A program made the translations under genes and the position numbers. Below the pieces are notes generated by a model. It had not been told where the DNA came from. It was given only the letters and a program-made list of their open reading frames with translations, and made no database searches. This document shows positions 33,299-43,644 of a DNA stretch of 64,000 nucleotides, one piece after another; position 1 is the stretch's first letter, and each line of letters opens with the position of its first letter. The stretch lies in assembly GCF_000264995.1 (NCBI RefSeq), contig NW_006767435.1, positions 803,523 to 867,522 of the forward strand, given 5' to 3'. The DNA comes from Punctularia strigosozonata HHB-11173 SS5 (taxonomy: Eukaryota > Basidiomycota > Agaricomycetes > Corticiales > Punctulariaceae).

Positions 33299-36200
33299 AT
33301 GCCCCGGTTGTCGTCGTTCAGACTCCCCCACATCCAATGGAACTTCTTTCGCATTCACCTCGCGTTCTTCACTATACACCCTTTGATATGGTCCGCGATA
33401 TTCTGGGGGGCTAATGGACGATACCACATATCTTACGTCGACTCCCTGTTCCTGTGCTACTCGTCGCAAACCGTGACGGGCCTCAGCACGATCAACCTCA
33501 GCACGACCACGGGGTTCCAACAGGCCATACTATATTGGCTGATGGTGACCGGTGACTACTCGCTCGTGAGCTGGGTCATGGTCTTGGTCAGGAGGTACGC
33601 GCCCATTCAGTGGAGCGCGTTGCTCTATTTACCTCAACCCGTTGGCAGGCATTATTTCAAGCGCAAATGCGTCCACCTCATCAGGCAAAAGCGACAGAAC
33701 GGCCAAGGCATCTGGGGTAAACTCAGGTCCAAGACCATGGACGTATTCCCTTGGACCGCGTCTATGAGAGGTCCCGACCAAACACATCGCCTGGACCTCG
33801 ACGTCGTGAACGGCCCCTCATCTCAACCTGCCCTGCCAAGTAGCACGCAACCCGATATTCCTACCCAGGGCCCCCCAGACTCCGGTACGTCGGACTGCTC
33901 GTGCTAGGCAAATCAAAGTGCTGAACAAAACACTCTACAGTCGTCCCATCGAACACAACTACACTCGTGCCCAGCCAGCGTCAGACCTTGGTCACGAATT
34001 TGACCGGGGAGGACATGCCCGAAGTATCATCCCCGACCTCAATATCCCACGGAGAACCCTTTCAGCGCACAGACTCCCCGTCCATCATGTCCGTCATAGA
34101 CTCCTCCCAAGCGCCCCCTGCCGTCACTTTCGCACCGAGACCTACGCCCCTGAACGGTATGCGTATTTTTCAAAGGTGCATTTCCACCCTGAGCTAAATC
34201 GCAGTCGCATTCCAGTCCGTCGCACGAACACCAACCTCACGAACCGGACCCGCCGTACGTTCAACAACGGCGCGCCACTCTCGCCAGGAGGCATGACCGA
34301 CGTCTCGGGTGAAGCGCGCGGCCGTCGCCCTACCGCGGAACGGCATTTCGGCGGTTTTCCGGGGCCGTTCGCAGCCAGCAGACACCTGATGCTCAAATAC
34401 GCGCCGGACACGTACCGCAAGCTCGAGCGAAAGCTCACCTTGATCCCCGAGCACATCGTGCAGCCCCCCGCGCAGGCGTCGTCTCTCGGCAAGGATGGCA
34501 CACCGAGGGAAAAGAATGCCGTCGACACCTTCAGACCACGACGATCGGCTGAGTCTGACGATTCGTCGTCCATGCACCTCTCGGACCTCCAGAAGGCGGC
34601 GCAGGAGGTACACGTCAAAGTAAAGGACTACATCAAGTCGGGCTCGATGTGGATCGGACGGAACTCGTTTTTCGATTTGGATGGTCTGACGGACGAACAG
34701 ATCGAAGAGGTCGGCGGCGTGGAATATACCGCGCTGACGATCCTCTCCTGGCTCGTGCCTGCCGTGCGTTCGCTGTTCCGGCTTGTTCCCGTGTTCGGTC
34801 GGAACTCACCTTCATGATCCGCCCAGTTCTTCGTGGTGACACAGCTCATCTGCTTCATCGTCTTCTATGCCTATCTCAAGACTGTGCATACGTATGACTC
34901 GGTGTTCGACTCGCAACCACGTCAAGTTCCCATCGCTTGGTTGGCTCTGCGTCTAGTGGGCTACGTCCGATACTCACTTTCTTTGGCCACAGGTTCTCGT
35001 TTTTCCAAGTTCTCTCCGCGTAAGTCAGATCGTCATGTTTCACGACGTGATCGCTGAAAACCAAGCATACAGATACACCGGCGGCGGTCTCTCACTGGTG
35101 GATGCGGGAATGGGCGTGTTCCTTCCCGCGTTCCCCTTGGTCATAATTCTTGGATTTTTGATCATTGTGGCGAACATCTTGATGGTGAGATCACGTTCCG
35201 GTTGCCTCGTAATACTTGTTGAAACATATTCTAGCCCGTCTTCTTGCGGTGGACAGTGTACGCGCTCTACCGTCTGGTGCCCCAGTCCCAGGAGAGAGCG
35301 GCCCTCCAGTTTTTGCTCGATCATCCACGAAGGTGACGTAACTTATGTCTCGAGCTCGGCTCCTTCCTCAACGTCGTAACAGATGCTATCTTTATCTCTT
35401 CCCGGCTCACCAATCGTGGTTCCTCGTGGCCGTCTTCTTGTTCCTGACGTGAGTTGCCCGGGGGCCCTGCTTCATTCAACACCTAAGATACTCCCCGCAG
35501 CGCGATTGAATGGGCCGGTTTCATCGTCTTCGACCTCGGACTTCCCGTCACAGACTCGTTGCCTCGTGGACAGCGGGTGCTAGCCGGTTGGTTCCAGTCT
35601 CTCGGCGTCCGTGCCTCGGGATTTTCCATCGTATCGCTCAACGCACTATCGCCGGCCACGAAGTGAGTACGCAACCTACCATTCGGATGTTAAGTCACTG
35701 ATCAAACCGAAAACCCATGAGGCTGTTATATCTGGTCATGATGTCAGCCGCTGCTCATCGCTATGTCATTTTCATCTTCAACTGATCACTCACGATAGGT
35801 ATATCTCCGCGTACCCTATCGCGATGTCGATCCGCGCCACCAACGTCTACGAGGAACGTTCGCTCGGCGTGTTCAAGGTAGATGACACTGAGAACACGGA
35901 AGAGCCCAAGGGAGAGGTGTTCAGCAAGTATCTCGGCTGGCATTTACGGCGGCAACTTTCTTTCGACTTGTGGTGGCTGGCGGCAGCCATGCTTATCATC
36001 TGCATCATAGAGGCACGTTCCTCCAACGCGTATGGTTTGCTTCTCTCGCTCCCTCGGCTGACCTTGTGCCATGCCTTGCGACAGAGGGCGAACATCATGG
36101 ATCCAAGCAACGACTTTTGGTTTAACCAGTTCACCGTCCTCTTCGAGATCGTCTCCGCGTACGGCACCATCGGGCTTTCACTGGGAATACCCACGGTACG

Positions 36201-36553
36201 CCATCATTCATCCCTTCTCGTTTGTCGACCTTCGCGCTCAAGGATACACCCAGGAGAACTACTCTTTCTCTGGCGCCCTGCGAACCGGTTCCAAGCTCGT
36301 CCTGATCCTCGTGATGCTCCGTGGACGGCACCGCGATTTGCCGGTAGCCGTCGACCGCGCCAGTGAGTATAGTCTTCCTCGTCTTCCGAATGTGCTACCG
36401 TCTATACGGGGGTGGGGGTGGGGACTTACCCCGTTTCTATCAGTCTTGTTGCCCGAGGAGTTCTCGAAGACGGCGCCGGATCCCGAAAACAAGGCGCGAC
36501 ATATCGTCCAGGGCGACCTAGAGGACCCGGAGACCATGTCCGAGCGCAGTTGA
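33299..36553 (+). CDS. TRK1: Trk-type potassium transporter
   Basis: Plasma-membrane K+ uptake protein of the Trk/Ktr/HKT superfamily with four membrane-pore-membrane repeats. The ATG at 33299 leads to FFRIHLAFFTIHPLIWSAIF. The first pore motif is SSQTVTGLSTINLSTTTGFQ. A long cytosolic loop (about 33600-34700), Arg/Pro/Ser-rich as in fungal Trk proteins, precedes SFFDLDGLTDEQIEEVGGVE. Later pores are LSAYTGGGLSLVDAGMG, VRASGFSIVSLNALSPA and EIVSAYGTIGLSLGIPT, each with the filter glycine. The end reads ENYSFSGALRTGSKLVLILV, MLRGRHRDLPVAVDRA and an acidic tail. About ten short introns occur. Identification is secure. Confidence 0.93.
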
Positions 36554-37357
36554 TCATTTTTTTCTTATTTTGTTGCTGTCGGTTTGCTGGATGGATCGGA
36601 GCCTTGGACGCGATATCCAGAAACGATGTTACATACATTCCCGAGGCACATATATCCCTTGAGGGCTATCTACATACATATACGTCATTTACGGAGTCGC
36701 GATGCAATAGAAGTTGAGGCAGTGGTGGATATATAATGGAACAGAAAGAGGTCGCTGGTCGTCTGGCACATACCAGGCTAAGGCGGCGGCCAGACGGCGT
36801 GACAGCACAGCGAGGATTCAGGTAAAGAAAAAGAAAACGTCTGACCGAAAAGGGACATGGCTCAGGCAACCTGAGGTAGCGAGAAATTGGTTATGCGACA
36901 TTGGATTGAGGGTGGTCCACGGAATTCCTTAGTAAAAGGCGAAGAAATTGTTGTATTGAACCACCCTCTGCCGGTGACCGGTGTTGTCGGTGAACGTGCC
37001 GACGGAGTGTGAGAGCGCGTTATGTTCGCTTCGCGGGTTTTGCCACCTCTAAATCAACCCTCTCAGAGTTATCCCGGCGAGTACTTCTCTACTTAGTACT
37101 ACTTGCCTGGCCGGTTGTACTCTCGATCAGAACGCGTGAGCATGGGTATATACGTATAAGTATGCGTTTGCAAGACGATACAAGCGTGGATACGACTACG
37201 ATTAATATACAGCATTAAGTGGTACATTTGCCTGAAGGGGGACGGGAGCTCCATCGCGTTACAATACGAGACACGGGACCTGCGATAGAACTGAAAAAGC
37301 GTGCAAAAAAAAAAAGGACGACGACGTTCAGACGCGAAAAAACACGGTCCATTCGAT
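36554..37357. other. Intergenic between convergent TRK and kinase genes
   Basis: Both flanking genes end here. About 0.8 kb with no gene, including an A11 run near 37305. Likely 3' untranslated sequence on both sides. Confidence 0.5.
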
Positions 37358-38572
37358 TCACAGGATCGCGTCCTCCTTCCTTAGCGGTCTCCGAAGATCC
37401 CACCGGGTGAGATACCACGCCGCGCGCTCCCCAAAGACCTCCAGCCCGTCCAGGAACCCCTTCGGGAGCAGATCCTTCCGCTGGTCCCACGGCTTCACGT
37501 CCACCGTCGTCCCGCGATCGAGGCAGACGAGGATCATGCCGAACCCGTACGCGTCCGCGAGGAGCGCGTCGGCGCACTCGCCGCGGAGTATCTCCGGCGC
37601 GGAGAAGGGGCGCGTGCCGGGGTAGATGATCTCGACCTTGTGCAGCAGCTCGTGCGGCTTGAAGAACGACGTGCGCTCGGCGGAGGAGGAGGGGGTCGAC
37701 GACGACGCGGCGCGCACGAGCTGGTGCGGCGCGAACGGGTCCGGCGGGATCTCGTCGTCCGGCGAGGCGTACATCGAGTCGGCCGAGACGGAGCGGCCAA
37801 AGTCGAGGAGCTTGACGACGTCGTCGCCGCGCGTGACCTGGACGTTGAGCAGGGAGAGGTCGCCGTGGGAGAGGCGGAAGGAGTGGAGGTGGGTGAGGCC
37901 GTCGAGGAGCTGGTTGTGGTAGTCGACCTTTTTGGCGGGGCGCAGGGCGCCCTCGCGCAGGGCGTCGTACAGCGTCCGGCCGTCGATCCACTCGAGCACC
38001 ATCCCGACGCCCTCGAGGCAGCCGAGGAAGGCGGCGATGTTGCGGTGGCGCGCGACGCGGGTGTACACCCGGAGCTCGGCGAGGAACTGCGTCGTCACGT
38101 CGCCCGCGTTCGTCTGCATCTCGCCGTTGATCTCGAGCTGGACGACCTCGGGCTTTTTGACGATGCATTTGAAGAGCTCGGAGGCGGAGCCGTGCGCGAC
38201 GGGCGCGAGGTGCGCGGTCGGGTTGGGCGGGGCCGCGTACGAGGTCGGGGTGGGGAAGGAGAAGATGGAGGACGGGTGGCGCGGGATGTTGAAGGCTTCG
38301 GGTGCGGGCGGGGCGGGGCTCGCGTCGCGCGTGGGCTGGCGCGAGGGGAGGCGGTGGTGGTGGTGCAGCCGGTCGAGCATCGACGGATGGTGGTCGCCCG
38401 TGCGCGGGGAGCCGGGCGCGGTACCGGGTGGGGGGAAGGCGACGGCGGTCTCCTCGCTGGAGGAGAAGGAGTTGGCGGATGTGTTCGGCTGGTCGTCATC
38501 GTCCAGCTCGACTGCAGAGGGGGGAAGACGCGCGTCGGTGTCTCGCTCGCGGCTCGGGGAAACGACGGGCAT
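37358..38572 (-). CDS. Divergent protein kinase-like protein
   Basis: Single very GC-rich open frame. I take the ATG at 38572 (MPVVSPSRERD). The frame stays open upstream to a GTG at 38593 and beyond, so a spliced upstream exon is possible. The N-terminal third is low-complexity (Pro, Ser, His). The kinase part shows HRNIAAFLGCLEGVGMVLEW (hinge region), the catalytic loop LSHGDLSLLNVQV (HGD in place of HRD, with the Asp and Asn present), LLDFGRSVSADS (DFG) and RPFSAPEILRGE (APE), then ADAYGFGMILVCL. No clear glycine-rich loop is seen before the KxxExxQLE segment, so ATP binding may be atypical. Substrates are unknown. Confidence 0.75.
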   Translation of the reverse strand: MPVVSPSRERDTDARLPPSAVELDDDDQPNTSANSFSSSEETAVAFPPPGTAPGSPRTGDHHPSMLDRLHHHHRLPSRQPTRDASPAPPAPEAFNIPRHPSSIFSFPTPTSYAAPPNPTAHLAPVAHGSASELFKCIVKKPEVVQLEINGEMQTNAGDVTTQFLAELRVYTRVARHRNIAAFLGCLEGVGMVLEWIDGRTLYDALREGALRPAKKVDYHNQLLDGLTHLHSFRLSHGDLSLLNVQVTRGDDVVKLLDFGRSVSADSMYASPDDEIPPDPFAPHQLVRAASSSTPSSSAERTSFFKPHELLHKVEIIYPGTRPFSAPEILRGECADALLADAYGFGMILVCLDRGTTVDVKPWDQRKDLLPKGFLDGLEVFGERAAWYLTRWDLRRPLRKEDAIL

Positions 38573-39405
38573 GCGGGAAACGCACCCATCCACCAGTTCT
38601 TCTTGGACGTCAGCGTAACGCGCTTGACGTGGTGTTTCGTCGCCATCGATTGCAGCACGCGCGGCGCGAGGCAGGGTTTGCGTGTGGAAGGCGCGCGGGA
38701 GGCGACGCTGGCGAGGGCGGCGTTAGAGAAAGCAGGGCTGGCGCTGGTGAAAGCTTGATTGCGAGGTAGATCCACGGGTCGAAGCCCCAGCTTCTACCCC
38801 GCATCACACGTGTGTCGTATGTCTGGCCCCCGCATCCCCGGCCCTCCCGAGCCCGAGCGTTGGCTGGCCATCCGTCGAGCACCGGTGCCGGCGACGTCGA
38901 GCGCTGCAGGAAGGTGTTCAACGAGGGAAAGCCAGGGAGAGCCGGCCGCGGTCTCCGGAAGCCCGACGGCCCGGGGACGTCACAGTCCTTCTCCCTCTCC
39001 CGTCCATCGATATCACCGCAGGTCTTTATCTATACATGTCCCCACTTGGTTATGCGACTTGGCCCAGGCTCTGACGTCCCGTTACCTCACATATTGCATG
39101 AGGATGGCAGAACTCGCGCGACGAATCGGTTTTATTTGATTTTGTGACAATGCACGATTATGTTCGCATGATGATACTACATACTATTATTCTACAGCGT
39201 CCTTGATTCCGTATCCTGGTATCTTTGTTCCATATCCGGGTATCTTGTAGGTCGAGGAGCCCCGAGAAAGACGAGAGAGAGAGAGAGAGACAGATGAGAT
39301 GATCAGAATAGAAATCCGGGAATGGGGAAAACCACGATGGAGGCAGGCAAAAGGCTTAAGGCCGTATTTGCCAACTAAACTCTCTGGAAAAAGCAAACGG
39401 ACGGA
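38573..39405. other. Intergenic with GA microsatellite
   Basis: Promoter side of the kinase gene and 3' flank of the acidic repeat protein. Contains a (GA)n run at 39273-39290 and a small tandem duplication near 39210-39248 (tatcctggtatctt / tatccgggtatctt). No gene is supported. Confidence 0.5.
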
Positions 39406-41063
39406 TCAGCCTGCCTGTTCCACCGCCAAGTGGGTGATTGCACGTTCGAAGCTGTACTCACAAAATAAAACCGAAGGCCGAGCGCGGGGTCGAGGGATGC
39501 GCGACGCCAGAGCGCCGTTCTCCTTCTCGACGTTGACGGTGGACGGCCGCCGCGAATGGCGGGCAGCCCTGCAAGCAGAAGCGACGTCGCTCCCGTTGAG
39601 GGGCGAATCGTCCGCGTTATCCGAGACGACGGCGAGGGTGGCGGCGTGCGTGGCGAAGTGGTTCGCCGGCTCGATGGCCGGGCGGAGTGCCGTTTTGGCG
39701 CGGGAGGCCCGCTCGGAGTCGAGGCTCTCCTGATAGTCGGCGATGTCGTTCTGGAAGTCGGCGATCATGTCGTACATGTCGTGGAGCGTCTGCTGGCCCT
39801 CGGAAATATCTTCGTCCTCATCATAGTCGTCCACGCTCTGCTCGTAGCCGTCGATCATGTCGTACATGTCCTTGAGCGCCTGCTGGCCTTCGCTGAGACC
39901 GTCATCAAGCACCTCCGAGGCGTCAGTCGGCGCATCTTCGTCGTCCTCGTATTCGTCCATGCTCTCCTCCAAGTCGTCACTCATGTCACACGCGCTCCTG
40001 AGCCCCTGCCGGCCCTTGCTGATAGCCCCGCCGGCGGCGTACCGGGTCGAGGAAGAGAGTTCGAGCTTGGCCAACGCGGCGATGCCAGTTTTTTCATCCT
40101 CGGCCTGCAACGCGCGCAACCACTCGCGGTGCTCCATAGCCTCCATCAGGACGCCGACGGGGTCCGTCCTCATTCGCTCTTCCTCTTCCTGCTGCCGGCG
40201 CGCGGGGTCGAGCACCGCGCACTTGTAAAGGCACTGTCGGTATAGGTCGTCCGGGTGCGGGACGCGGTCCTGGATGTTGTACGCGCAACCGTTGCGGCGA
40301 TCGCCTATGAATTCCATGCCTATTTGATACAAAAGAAAAAAGAAAAAAAAAACGCGGCCGATACGTCGGTGAGCAACATTCATCGAAAACGCCCAGTGTG
40401 TGGTGGAGTGTTCACTTACTGCGAAGGAATTGCTCGGTTTCGTGCAGCGCCTCCCATTCCTCGATCGAGGGCTGCAAGTGCTGGAACAGGAACGCGCCGT
40501 AGGTTAGCTCCCACTGGAGGCACTCGTAGAATTTCTCCGAATCCCCATGGCGGCGGCGGAGCCTGTCGATGTCCTTCTGCTCCATCGGGCGCCACGCTTC
40601 AACGACTGGAGAGAAAGAACGTGAGTGACGCGATCCCGATACGTTGTGGTGCGAGGGCATTAGACGCACGCGGCGCGGAGTAACTGTCGCTCTCGACCAT
40701 TTCCGCAGAAGTGTCGCAGGCCTCCGAGGTGGCCGAAGCAGACGCAACCTGCGCCTCTTCGTCGCTCGTTGCCGAGCTCTCGGATACATCCTCGCGACGC
40801 TCCTCTGCGGCGGGCTTGGGCTCTTCAATGGCGACCGGTGCGGACAGTTCGGTGGCGGTCGTGGGCACTTCGACGTCGATATCGTCGAGGCAAGCGGCGG
40901 ACTCCTCGTGGGCGATGGTAGGTTCCTCCTGGGCTAGAGAAGGTTCCTGGGTGGCCTGGGTGAGGATAAGAGTATCTTCCTGGACGACACGCAAGTTGGC
41001 GCTCTCGCGACGGAGGGTGAGGCGGAGGCCCACGGTGGCGATCTTGTAAAGGACGGCGTTCAT
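39406..41063 (-). CDS. Acidic orphan protein with three internal repeats
   Basis: Three exons. Exon 1 (ATG at 41063, MNAVLYKIATVGLRLTLRRE) is a basic start followed by a Glu/Ala/Ser-rich acidic region. Exon 2 holds a helical, aromatic-rich segment (DSEKFYECLQWELTYGAFLF, QPSIEEWEALHETEQFL). Exon 3 continues GMEFIGDRRNGCAYNIQDRV and has three repeats of about 30-42 residues: SKGRQGLRSACDMSDDLEES, SEGQQALKDMYDMIDGYEQS and SEGQQTLHDMYDMIADFQND, each followed by an acidic spacer. A basic tail ends at 39406. The repeats look like short amphipathic helices. No known domain is recognised, and no signal peptide or membrane segment is present. Confidence 0.7.
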
Positions 41064-41827
41064 CGTGAATAGAGTGGGTGGTGCGTGGAGCGTGCGGTGT
41101 AAAGACTGTGTACGCGAAGGATTAGAACCAGGAAGCACTGAAGCTTGATGACCGGACACCCGCCTATTTAACTACATGTCATGTTAGGGGTAGCGGAAGT
41201 AGCGGCGAGCGGAGGGCGGGAAGCGGGATCCGGAAGGCGATCGCGGGACGAGGTGTGGTGGAAGTGCTCACACTTCGTCCCCGCCTTCTGGTAGAAAGTG
41301 TCCTCGCAGTCCAACCTTTCTGACCTGCTAGTGCCCAACTTGTCAGTTTTATAACATAAGGAACACCTCGCAGATGTGTACCATTGTTTGCTGCGCACCC
41401 AACCGTTGGGTGCGCAGCAAACAATGGGTCCCAACGCGAATGCCTGGAAACCTCTCTCCCGGCAGCCCAGCGCACCCCTCGAACCGGAACCCCTATGTAA
41501 AGCGCTAACCGCGCTGCCTGTCTTGGTCTTCCCGCCTGCGCCTTGTTGATCGCTGATTCGCTACATCGTGATCAGCCCATGAACGGGATGGAATCAGGTT
41601 AACGTCGGCGTTCTCATACCGCTTTGCATGCTGCTCTCACGTTTCGCGGTCTGCGTTGATATAGCTTATCCGGCGTACATGGAAGAAGCGGTTGATCGTC
41701 ATGTACGGGTTGAAACGACGTGGAGCGCAAGCGGGACAGTATCAGACACATTCGTGAGCCTGGTCCATGGAGGTGCATAGATGCAGGTCAGTGCGTGACC
41801 CACGCCATCGTGGTGTGACGCGTATTA
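41064..41827. other. Intergenic upstream of the acidic repeat protein
   Basis: No gene. Contains the perfect palindrome at 41381-41427 and ends at the TIR element. Confidence 0.5.
41381..41427. repeat. Perfect 22-bp-arm palindrome
   Basis: Arms 41381-41402 and 41406-41427 are exact reverse complements with a 3-base centre (ccg). Each arm contains ttgctgcgcaccc or its complement. Such a perfect hairpin or cruciform is unexpected by chance. It could be a very recent inversion, a mobile-element end or a structural site. Confidence 0.9.
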
Positions 41828-41952
41828 GGGGGGTTCAGAGTTGGCGATTCTGCGCCGATTCTGCCCCAGATTCTGTGTCGATTCTGTGTCGATTTTGCCG
41901 TCGCTACGACGGTCATAATCCGATTCTCCTCACCTTCAACTCTGAACCCCCC
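41828..41952. repeat. Inner TIR-bounded subunit
   Basis: A third, inward-facing copy of the end (caactctgaacccccc at 41937-41952) makes 41828-41952 a 125-base element with its own matching ends. This suggests nesting or internal rearrangement of the larger element. Confidence 0.65.
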
Positions 41953-42567
41953 GCTTCTACCACTGATTCTGGCCCGATTCTGTGCACGACGTAATATCCT
42001 GCCGACACTGCGGCATGCCCATCTGAGTTTTAACGACGGGCTCGGCATATCGGCAGCTCATCCGAGGTGGCGAAAACTCTGGAATTGAATGCGACGGTCG
42101 AGTTATAACGTGAGTGACAGAGTTTCTTTGTTTTAAGCTCGAGTCCGACAATGTATGTCCGAGGTTTATTTGCAGCCAGAAGAGTGAAATATTTATTGGC
42201 TTAAATAGGCGTCAGGAGTGTTGCTATGCGGAACTACCAAATGCAATCTACTTCTGCCCATAAACTGCTGATACAATGGTATGTTGAGGGTCCTGGTGAC
42301 AGCCTCTGCGCGAGTACATATATATAAAGGAGTAAAACACAGGTTGAGGATTGCCTGAACGAGGGGGTGGAAGACCCTGGAAAACCTCGTGACGCGTCAG
42401 TGGTTTCGGACTCCGAGGCAGCGACGCGATGAACCTGAATCGGACTCTGGTCGAATCGAGTGAAGCGACTCCAGAGCCGCTTCACCAATCCACCCAGAAT
42501 CGGCGTCCAGAATCGACTCTTGAATCCGTCCTTGAATCCTTGCCAGAATCCCAACTCTGAGCCCCCC
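41828..42567. mobile_element. Non-autonomous DNA transposon (MITE-like) with TIRs
   Basis: The left end ggggggttcagagttgg and the right end, read in reverse as ggggggctcagagttgg, form terminal inverted repeats continuing into GATTCTG. Flanks tatta (41823-41827) and tattg (42568-42572) may be a short target duplication with one change (TA core exact). Both ends carry several GATTCTG/CAGAATC subterminal motifs. No transposase is encoded in the 740 bases. The superfamily is not certain. Confidence 0.75.
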
Positions 42568-42624
42568 TATTGATCGCGACGTTTATCCTGGTTCATTCCC
42601 GTACTCATCTGAATCATTATTGTC

Positions 42625-42960
42625 TCTCGGAAACGCAGGTATGGATTGTGCCGGATCCGCCACGTACTGTTGAGAGTAGCAATACGAATTCCTCGCCATG
42701 TCCCGCCTCCTCGACGACGCTCCTCTTCTCCGGGTGGTGCTGATGCCAAAGACCGGGCAAGCGATTCCGCTCCCTCCCGGACCCACCGGACACAGTGCGG
42801 ATGCCAAAGATGACTGATGCGGATGCCGACGACTTCAGGCCCATCTGCTCGGCGTGCGTACATGGGCTTTCATGCATATTTTGATACGGACTATGCCCAC
42901 TTAGTACTAAGGCCGAAAGTACGCGTTGTCGCTTGCATAGGTAATTCGTTCCGCTTTCAC
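42625..42960 (-). repeat. Dispersed repeat, copy B
   Basis: Reverse-complement match of 582-915 with the same landmarks in the same order (see copy A). It begins about 60 bases after the right end of the TIR element. No coding domain or terminal structure is identified. Confidence 0.7.
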
Positions 42961-43644
42961 ATTTTGCACCGTCGCCCAACGCACTATTCATCCATAGTAT
43001 ATGCGACCGTTGATCTCTGTAAGTTTAGTTATCTAACAGCTGTGCTTCCTCATACGGTGATGAACTACCACGTCCAGCACATCCTTGATTAGATGGTGAA
43101 GCTGAAATCGATTGCATATCCGTAGTCTCAACCATCGTTCCGTGTGCGGAAGCCTGCGAGCAACAACGAGAAATGCGCCTGGGTGGTGTATGACCTGCCG
43201 CCGACCGTCAGCTCGGTCGAAGACGCGGTGGTGCTGTACGTTTCCGACGAGCCGGTAAAGCTTGTCAGAGGGCATAGCAGTGAAGTCCCCATGGGGCTAT
43301 ACTGTCTATCGCTTTCGCGCCCTGCAGTGTCTGTCCTTCACATCCACCACTCAGCGGTCAATCCCCGCACTGGGGGCAGCGAAAGGCCGATGCTTCTCTC
43401 TTGCTCATCGTCAACAACAGAGAGCTGCAAGTTGTGGGTTGTTAGGTCACTCTCGTTTGGTAAGGTCACGTCAGCGCCGAATCCGAACTCATTCGAGGGC
43501 AAGTATCTGCAGTCAGGTTCGTGACAGCGGTTACGTTAAACGATAGGGATTGAAGTGTCGGAACATCGGTACGGCATACGCAAACAAAATTGTAGCAACA
43601 TGACCAGTTAACAACATCGAGCACTCGCCAGGGATAGTTGCGGC
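42961..43644. other. Intergenic, no recognised gene
   Basis: 3' flank of the PARP gene. Open frames at 43144-43524 (+) and 43033-43275 (-) overlap each other and show no domain. Perhaps a decayed repeat or gene. Confidence 0.4.

Noticed and set aside
37640-38758. A 372-codon plus-strand open frame opposite the kinase gene
   Set aside because: It is the antisense shadow of a very GC-rich coding frame; its translation is low-complexity Val/Gly/Glu/Arg and has no domain.
43144-43524. 127-codon plus-strand open frame
   Set aside because: It overlaps an open frame on the other strand, shows no family motif and lies in a repeat-rich spacer.
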